Shown here piece by piece: positions 6,233 through 13,300 of a stretch of 24,362 bases of DNA. The notes beneath the pieces were generated by a model. It was not told the DNA's origin. It searched no databases and was given only the letters and a program-made list of their open reading frames with translations. The position numbers and the translations under genes are program-made. Source of the stretch: an uncultured Verrucomicrobiota bacterium (GTDB lineage Bacteria; Verrucomicrobiota; Verrucomicrobiia; Opitutales; LL51). The DNA lies in contig CAMWJR010000004.1 of assembly GCA_947174645.1 (NCBI GenBank), positions 1-24,362 on the forward strand, given 5' to 3'. Within the stretch, counting starts at the first letter, position 1. Each line of letters begins with the position of its first letter.

Positions 6233-7510
6233 ATGTTAGATTTAAAATGGATCCGTGAGCACCGTGAGACGGTTAAAAGCGGAATCGCGAAAAAAAAGTT
6301 CGCGTGCGATATCGATGCCTTTCTCGCCGTCGACGAGCAGCGCCGTCAGTTGATTACGCGTATCGAAACGTTGAAGTTGAATCAAAATGCGCATAGTGAC
6401 GAGGTTAAACAGCTCGATAAAAAGTCGCCAGAATTTCAAAATAAGATTCAGGAACTTAAAAAGTTCTCGGATGAGGTGAAGCAACTCGAAACGGAGCTAA
6501 CGACAATCGAACAACAGTGGAAGGCCCTTTATCTCGCAATCCCCAATGTTCCCCATGAATCGGTTCCCGTTGGTAAAAATGAAAAAGACAATGTCACTAT
6601 CGCAACTTGTGGCGATCCTGAAGCGGTTTCTCCATACGCGGTTCCCCATTATGATATTCCCTGGTTTTCGAAGTTTATCGACTTTCCACGTGGCGCTAAG
6701 GTCACCGGTGCAGGTTTCCCATTTTACGTCGGCGACGTCGCCCGTGTCGTTCGTGCCCTAGTAACGTTTTTTCTCAATGAGGCCAAAAAGAATGGCTACA
6801 CTGAGTTCATGACACCGATTATGGTGAACGCCGAAAGCGCGACAGCTACGGGACAACTCCCCGATAAAGAGGGACAAATGTACCATGCCGAAGTCGAGGA
6901 TTTTTATATGATCCCAACGGCCGAAGTCCCGGTGACAAATTTTTTCCGTGACGAGATTTTTGACGAATCTGATCTTCCGATATATCGCTGTGGGTATACA
7001 CCGTGTTTTCGTCGCGAAGCGGGAAGTTGGGGCAAGGATGTCCGCGGTCTCAACCGCCTACACCAATTCGACAAGGTCGAACTCGTGAAGTGGACGCACC
7101 CCGATCAGAGCTTCGAGGAGCTCGAAAAACTTCGCCATGACGCCGAGGGACTTTTACAAAAACTCCAACTCCCCTACCGCGTGTTATCGATTTGTACCGG
7201 GGACATCGGATTTCCGCACAGTAAACAGTACGATCTCGAAGTCTGGGCCGGCGGACAGAAGCACTGGCTCGAGGTCTCAAGTTGCAGTAATTTTACCGAT
7301 TTCCAAGCGCGTCGCGCCGGGATTAAATTCCGCGAACGGGCTACCGGAAAATCACTCTTTGTACATACCCTCAATGGATCTGGTCTCGCCGTACCTCGTG
7401 TTCTCGCTGCAATCTTAGAAAACAATCTCCAGGCGGACGGAACGGTATTGCTGCCCGAAGTACTCCAAGCGTTTGTCGGCACCGATCGTATCGGTATCGC
7501 ATCGCATTAA
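6233..7510 (+). CDS. serS: seryl-tRNA synthetase
   Basis: SerRS charges tRNA-Ser, and tRNA-Sec where present, with serine in the cytosol. The 425-aa length is standard. Residues about 25-100 form the antiparallel coiled-coil arm that grips the long variable arm of tRNA-Ser (Lys/Glu/Gln-rich). The class II catalytic core follows. Motif 2 is CFRREAGSWGKDVRGLNRLHQF at about 258-280, with HQFDKVEL after it. Motif 3 is LNGSGLAVPRVLAAILENN at about 380-397, with its conserved Arg. TAEVP (residues about 230), the serine-binding TxE loop, is also present. It is the second gene of the rmuC-serS-rpoN-murF run, and rpoN starts 22 nt downstream. Confidence 0.98.
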   Translation: MLDLKWIREHRETVKSGIAKKKFACDIDAFLAVDEQRRQLITRIETLKLNQNAHSDEVKQLDKKSPEFQNKIQELKKFSDEVKQLETELTTIEQQWKALYLAIPNVPHESVPVGKNEKDNVTIATCGDPEAVSPYAVPHYDIPWFSKFIDFPRGAKVTGAGFPFYVGDVARVVRALVTFFLNEAKKNGYTEFMTPIMVNAESATATGQLPDKEGQMYHAEVEDFYMIPTAEVPVTNFFRDEIFDESDLPIYRCGYTPCFRREAGSWGKDVRGLNRLHQFDKVELVKWTHPDQSFEELEKLRHDAEGLLQKLQLPYRVLSICTGDIGFPHSKQYDLEVWAGGQKHWLEVSSCSNFTDFQARRAGIKFRERATGKSLFVHTLNGSGLAVPRVLAAILENNLQADGTVLLPEVLQAFVGTDRIGIASH

Positions 7511-7532
7511 ATACACTTTGGAGAGCGAGCGC

Positions 7533-8861
7533 ATGTCGCTACACCACGAGTTACAGCAGACACAAACGCAACAGGCCTCGCCTGCGATGCTACAGTCGCT
7601 CAAGGTGTTGCAGCTCTCCGCCCCTGAGTTGGAGCAATGGGTCGATCGCGAGGTCGCCCAAAATCCCCTACTCGAGCGCGTTTCCGATTCGCCCTCTGAG
7701 ACACCTCAGGATTATATATATACCGATAGCTCTTCGCCAAAGGACCACACCGCTTCCTCGGAAACGGATTCGCAGGCCTACCTTTCCGCCATCGCACAGC
7801 CACCCTCTTTTCAGGAATTGTTACAGGAACAATTGACAGACGTTGATGGTGAAGTGCGCGAATATCTCGAACTTTTAATTGAAAACCTCGATGACGATGG
7901 ATTTTTACCCCCAGAAACGCTTCGATCGCTCGGATTTCGTCATGTAAACCTCCTAGAAACAAAAACCCAAACGCCATTTATCAGTGACAATCCCGTTCAC
8001 CAAGAGGCGTATGAAATTCTACGCACGCTTCACCCTCGGGGTCTCGGTGCGGTTAACCTCAAGGACTGTTTACGGCTTCAACTCCCCCAGACACACCCAC
8101 TGGTCCGTCTGCTCAACGAGGCGTACGAAGATGTGCTGCATCACCGCTTTGCACGATTACAACGCAAATATCGCTGCACACCGGAAACACTCCGCAACTG
8201 GTTAGCACCGTTGAGAAAACTTATTTTTTCCCCAAAAAAAACACTCAATAACGAAGCTCCTCAATTGATCACACCGGAAATTATTTTTTCCCAAAATTCT
8301 GATGGCTCTTGGACCGCAACCGTCGCCGGTGTACCCCATATTCGTTTACGTTCTGCTTCAGATATTGAGCATTCGGCTCTTTCCGATGACCTCAAGCGTG
8401 CACGATGGCTGATGCGGGCTTTAACACGGCGGCAACAAACACTCGAGGCGATCGCCCAATACATTTTGAATTACCAGCGTGACTTTCTCGAACACGGAAT
8501 AGCTGCACTCCACCCACAAAGCATCAAGCAGGTCGCCGAAATACTTCGTCTCAGCCCTTCGACGTTGTCGCGTGCCGCACAGGAGAAATATATCCAGGTG
8601 CAACATCAAATCATTCCGCTGAAAAAATTTTTCACCCACGGCAATGGCAATTCGCTGGCGCCCTCGCCTATCGTTCGCGAAGCGATTCAAAAACTCATCG
8701 CCCAGGAGCCATCGCTCCATCCGTTAACGGACGAAGATATCGTTAAAAATTTACAAGAGCAAGGAATTGCGGTCGCCCGGCGTACAGTTTCAAAATATCG
8801 GCAGCAACTCGGAATTCCGACGTCCCATGTACGTAGAATATTTCCGCAGGCAACGCGATGA
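7533..8861 (+). CDS. rpoN: RNA polymerase sigma-54 factor RpoN
   Basis: Sigma-54 directs RNA polymerase to -24/-12 promoters and needs ATP-driven enhancer-binding proteins. I chose ATG 7533 (442 aa) because the family N-terminus starts there (SLHHELQQTQTQQASPAMLQ) and GGAG lies about 9 nt upstream. A longer reading would overlap serS. Region I (about 1-50) has the Gln/Leu-rich pattern ending in ELEQWVDREVAQNPLLE. An acidic, variable region II follows. The core-binding region spans about 80-290 and the HTH is near LRLSPSTLSRA. The RpoN box ARRTVSKYRQ at about 415-424 binds the -24 element. The stop overlaps murF as ATGA. No enhancer-binding protein is encoded in the window, so its regulon cannot be read here. 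Confidence 0.97.
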   Translation: MSLHHELQQTQTQQASPAMLQSLKVLQLSAPELEQWVDREVAQNPLLERVSDSPSETPQDYIYTDSSSPKDHTASSETDSQAYLSAIAQPPSFQELLQEQLTDVDGEVREYLELLIENLDDDGFLPPETLRSLGFRHVNLLETKTQTPFISDNPVHQEAYEILRTLHPRGLGAVNLKDCLRLQLPQTHPLVRLLNEAYEDVLHHRFARLQRKYRCTPETLRNWLAPLRKLIFSPKKTLNNEAPQLITPEIIFSQNSDGSWTATVAGVPHIRLRSASDIEHSALSDDLKRARWLMRALTRRQQTLEAIAQYILNYQRDFLEHGIAALHPQSIKQVAEILRLSPSTLSRAAQEKYIQVQHQIIPLKKFFTHGNGNSLAPSPIVREAIQKLIAQEPSLHPLTDEDIVKNLQEQGIAVARRTVSKYRQQLGIPTSHVRRIFPQATR

Positions 8862-10201
8862 TCTCTGCCAACGAACTTTTATCAGTCCCTCACCAGGCAG
8901 TCCTTGGTATTTTGCCAGACACCATCCGCGGATTTTGGAATGACGCGCGAACGTTAACACCAGGCGACGGATTTCTCGCGCTTCGGGGACGGCGCGATGG
9001 CCATGAATTTTTAACGCAGGCGTTACAAGCGGGAGCCTCTTGTGCGATCGTCGAAAATCCCAATCCTAACATTCCACTTCCGCAGATCCAGGTCGGCAAT
9101 GTACTAGAATTTGCGCAAAAAGTCATTCAAAAACACCGCCAAAAATATCATATTATTTCGGTAACCGGGAGTTACGGCAAAACCTCCACCAAAGAATTTC
9201 TACGTCGCTTTTTCGAATCGGTGGCCTATGCGACACCCGAAAACCTCAATAATATTCTGGGCATCACGATCTCTTTGAGCCAGATGGATCAGGAACGCTT
9301 TGGAATTCTCGAAGCGGGTATCGACCGCCCCGGCGAGATGGCACCGATCATAGCGCTTCTCGACCCGGATTGCTCCGTTTTTACGGGAATTGCGCCGGTT
9401 CATCTCTCACAGTTCCAGGATTTTCCACAACTCGTTGCCGAAAAGGCGCAAATTTTATCGTATATGTTGCAACGGCAACGCCCCTGTGCTATTGCGGCAA
9501 GCTGTTGGCCTTTATTGGAAAAAAACCTCCCGGCACCGGACACGTCGCTGACTCTCGTCGGTGAGGTCGAAAAATTTCCACGACACTGCAATTACACACA
9601 CCTTATCATCAAAAAAAATTCACCAAAAGTAGAAATCATTCTCTCTGGTACCTATTTTGAGGCGAAAAAATTCTACTTACCGGCAATGACGTACGGACAG
9701 ATCGAAAATTTTGCACTCGCGGCAACGGTAGCAAAACTCTACGGCATCTCGGACGAAACTTTACAGGAACGCGTGCAGCAATGGCGCCCAACCGCACTTC
9801 GCGGCGAAACACTTACGTTTCGAGGCCACCCGGTCTACCTCGATGCGTACAATGCCAACCCTGTGGCGATGCGTGATGCCCTCGATTTTTTCGATCAGCA
9901 ATACCATGGCCGTAAAATTTATGTACTAGGCGGTATGCGCGAGCTCGGAGTTTTGGAAGAACGCGAACATCAGGTACTGGCGGATTACTTTAAAAATCAT
10001 ACAAGCAACACGATTATTGCCGTTGGCCCCGAAATGAAGGCATTTTGCCGAGCGCTCCCCTCGGATGTTGAGGTGACCTATTTTGAATCTATAGAACAAG
10101 CGCGACCATACTTTCTAAAAATACTCGACAGCAGCGATAATCCCGCTTTCATCAAGGGGAGTCATATCTATGCACTTTGGAAGCTCGTGCAATCAGTTTA
10201 A
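8858..10201 (+). CDS. murF: UDP-N-acetylmuramoyl-tripeptide--D-alanyl-D-alanine ligase MurF
   Basis: MurF adds D-Ala-D-Ala to the UDP-MurNAc tripeptide, the last cytosolic step of peptidoglycan precursor synthesis. The 447 aa follow the Mur ligase plan. The N-terminal UDP-binding domain spans about 1-95 (FWNDARTLTPGDGFLALRG). The ATPase domain has the P-loop VTGSYGKTSTKE at about 102-113, ENLNNILG, and LEAGIDRPGEMAPI where many MurF proteins have MGA. The C-terminal domain includes YLDAYNANPVAMRDAL, the Mur signature with carbamylated-Lys-region neighbours, and ILGGMRELG-like text. In the P-loop, Tyr stands where Asn or Ser is common (GSNGKT/GSSGKT). The ATGA overlap with rpoN indicates translational coupling. 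This is the last gene before a 152-nt gap leading to the autotransporter. Confidence 0.95.
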   Translation: MISANELLSVPHQAVLGILPDTIRGFWNDARTLTPGDGFLALRGRRDGHEFLTQALQAGASCAIVENPNPNIPLPQIQVGNVLEFAQKVIQKHRQKYHIISVTGSYGKTSTKEFLRRFFESVAYATPENLNNILGITISLSQMDQERFGILEAGIDRPGEMAPIIALLDPDCSVFTGIAPVHLSQFQDFPQLVAEKAQILSYMLQRQRPCAIAASCWPLLEKNLPAPDTSLTLVGEVEKFPRHCNYTHLIIKKNSPKVEIILSGTYFEAKKFYLPAMTYGQIENFALAATVAKLYGISDETLQERVQQWRPTALRGETLTFRGHPVYLDAYNANPVAMRDALDFFDQQYHGRKIYVLGGMRELGVLEEREHQVLADYFKNHTSNTIIAVGPEMKAFCRALPSDVEVTYFESIEQARPYFLKILDSSDNPAFIKGSHIYALWKLVQSV

Positions 10202-10205
10202 CTTT

Positions 10206-10218
10206 GTGAAAGTTTCAC
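10206..10218. repeat. 13-bp inverted repeat GTGAAAGTTTCAC
   Basis: Perfect 6-bp arms surround one central base, 5 nt after the murF stop. There is no following T-run, so it is a poor terminator. It could be a protein-binding site in the 152-nt spacer before the autotransporter gene. Confidence 0.5.
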
Positions 10219-10276
10219 GAAAACATTACCAGGGCATCAAAATCCGTACAAAATAAAAATTCCAACGGGAAATATA

Positions 10277-10305
10277 TTGACAAACCTTCAGAATCGAAGA
10301 GAGTA
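10277..10305 (+). promoter_or_regulatory. possible promoter of the autotransporter gene
   Basis: A perfect -35 hexamer TTGACA lies at 10277-10282, preceded by an A/T-rich stretch. At 17 nt spacing the -10 would be AGAGTA, a poor match, so the call rests mainly on the -35 and on its place in the only sizeable spacer before a large gene with its own terminator. Transcription from here would give a leader of about 40 nt. Confidence 0.3.
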
Positions 10306-10353
10306 GCAGTTAAGGTATTTTGTGCCGATAAAAATATTTTTACAAAAAAGGTT

Positions 10354-13300
10354 ATGAAAAAAGGAAAAGAAAAAATGGGACAGCTAGTAGCACGCTATGG
10401 CTTGCTGGCAGCGTTAGGTCTCGGCAGTGTGTCTTTCGTTTCGGGAGCAGCGCCGGCACCGGCCGCTCCTTGGGATCACGGAAGAAACGTCAAGTTCGAG
10501 AGCGTTGGCCAAGCTAACGGCAGGGCTGTCGAGTATGCGCTCAAAGACAAGGACCCGGCAACGAAGACTGAAACGGTGGTGGTCACCAAGGGCGTCACTA
10601 AGGCGGAAGCTGGGACGCTTCTTCAGTCGTGGTTTAAAAAGACGGATAGCTCGCAGAGGACGGTTGACTTGGTGGACAAGGCCATCGACAAAACAACTCT
10701 CAACGATGCCAAGGAAGCTTTAAAGATCGCGAAAGATATTGCCAATGGGGATGCAGCATTGACGCAAAAGGTCGACGACCTCTCACAGAAAACCGAATGG
10801 AAAGATGATGAGAAAAAAGCATTTTCCCAGCTTTGTTCTGATTTACAAGGGAAAGGGTCAGCGGATCAACAGAAGAAGTTGTCAGATGTCCTTTTCAAGA
10901 AGCTTGAGGACAGTGATCTACCAAAGGACGTAACCGAGACTCGGTCTGTTAAGGGAGGGAATGTCGTCTTCGAACTGAAGGATGTCAACCAGGCGGCAAA
11001 CTTTTCCGCAGCGGCGGTTTTTGATGCCGCAGGGCATAATGTTGTCGCAAACTTTGGTGCTGGTAATGTCGATAAGATCAACGTCATGGGGGAAGATGCC
11101 AAGACTCTGTTCAAAAACATTACATTTGACATGGCCAATATTCCTGCAGCAGCAAACCTCGCCGTTCAGGATCAGCCCGTTGCGCAAGCTAATGCGGGAC
11201 TCACATCGATCACTGGCGCTCCCGGAACCGTAACCGGGGCCATTACGGCTATGGAAAACACCGTTAAGAAGGTCGCCGCGGTCTGGTACGCTGATGAGAT
11301 TATCGGCGCGACTGTCGATAGTCGCGCGATGAAGGGCGCCATACAAAGGGTCAAGGAGGCGATTTTGGTTGATGGGAACAAATACCAAAATAAGGGGTAT
11401 AAACTCGGAGTCCTTGGGAACCATATCGGCATTGACAATGGCAACATGTCGCAATGGCAGGATGCCAGCGGAGGTGCTGGCGGTGGTAACCTTTGGGTAA
11501 CTCAACAGGAAGCCGAGGAGACACTTAACGCGCTTGAGAAGCTTTTTACTCAAGCCAAGAACCAGGCAAAGGCACAGCACTTCTTCGTGGACGTTGATGC
11601 GGTTTATGAACTTCTAGACACTGTTGTTCAGGATGCGGATCCACAAAATACCCCAAACAGCAACCTCGATCTCGTGGCCAATGCGGGACTTGTTGCGGAT
11701 GCTGGCTATCTCCCCGCCCCTGCTAATGGCGTTAATTTTGCTACATCAATTCACACCACGTTGACAGGGCCCAACGGTAAATTAACCGGTCTCCAAATTC
11801 AAGTAGAGTGCGTCAAGCGTCTCGCAGAGCTCATCAGATCGGAACTGCCCAAGGTTGACGGAGGGGCCCCCTATGCGAATTTAGCCGCTCAGCAAGGCAA
11901 GGTTCATACAGATTCCGATGTAGGTGGTTATTACAAGAGTGTTTACGATTTAGTCAAGGCCGCGAATGGTAGTTTATGGAACGTGATGCAGGACTGTCGT
12001 CAGGCTGTCGGTGCTGCTGGTGCTGCGATGGATACATACAAGGCTCGCAAGTTTGTTGAAGACATGAGGTTTACATCGAACTTCGTAGATGACCTTGGGA
12101 CGCGCAATTTGACTGGTGCACCTGGTATAGCCAATTACATGCCTCAGCAAACGGTGATAGACCTCAATAGCATCGAGGCTGAGGTTAACCAAAAGCACGG
12201 AGCTGGTGGTTTATTCGAGGTTAAGTTCCCAGCAAACATCGCCGCGGGTGATCGTTTCTGTGCAATCTTCCGTAAGTCTTTTATCAATGACGCAAATGGT
12301 GATGGTGCGAACGTTTTTAATAACGATGAAACGCCGCTGCGTGACGCAGCTCATATTGTCGATTTGACGAATGACTACAATAAGGAGGCTTCTGGAGTAG
12401 CAGCGGGAGCTCCGAATGGCAATGGAGTTACGGCATTGGTTCCAGATCATGCAGATGCCCATGTTACCCTCGTTCTTGATGCCTCGTCGGGGATTTACAA
12501 AGACGAAAACGGAGCCAAGGTGCGTCAAGCCATAGGTAAAAATGTCGCGTTTGGCGATATCATCACGGGCAATCCCGGCAATAATGGCTCGACGACCGTT
12601 GTATTGATCAACCGGCTTACCAACAGCAGCAGAGAGACTGATGATTTAGAAAAGGTTGAGGGTAAGAATCGGCGCGCAGTTATCATAAAGGGTGCTATCA
12701 AAGAATCTGCTACGGATAGCGGTTGGAAGACGAAAGACACGAAAATCGATTTAGTGACAGCAGCTGACGGTTTGAATGGCAGCTTTTGGCATGACAAGTT
12801 CGTCAATGTGCGGACGTTGACGCTCGGTGCTCAAGCAGGTACGCTACTCAAAGACGACACTACCGGCAAGATGGTCTACATCAATGAGGCTATGAGCGGC
12901 GGAGATAACATGTTTAGTCAAGGATTGCAGGCAGAGCAGGTCATTGCCAATAATGGAAAGAGTTCAATAGTTTCTGTTCCCTCGAATGCGCCATTTGATG
13001 TAAGGGAGGTCATTGCAGAAAACAAGGGAACCGTCAGTGTATACAAGTTAGGTGTTAGAGAGCTCGAGCCATCAAGCGATAAGAAGCATGACTTCACGGC
13101 AAAGGACGGTGCGCAGATTGCCATTCAGGAGTCTGACATCGAATTGAGACCTTACGTTGAAGGTGATAAGTCGAGGATTTATCAATTCCGTGCGGAGGGC
13201 CATGGTAGTGAACTTTCGCTTGCCGGGACGGCACTTTCTCTTGGACAAGTCACTTCCAAAATAATTAATGGAGTTGCAATTGAGTCGAGCACTCCTGAGA

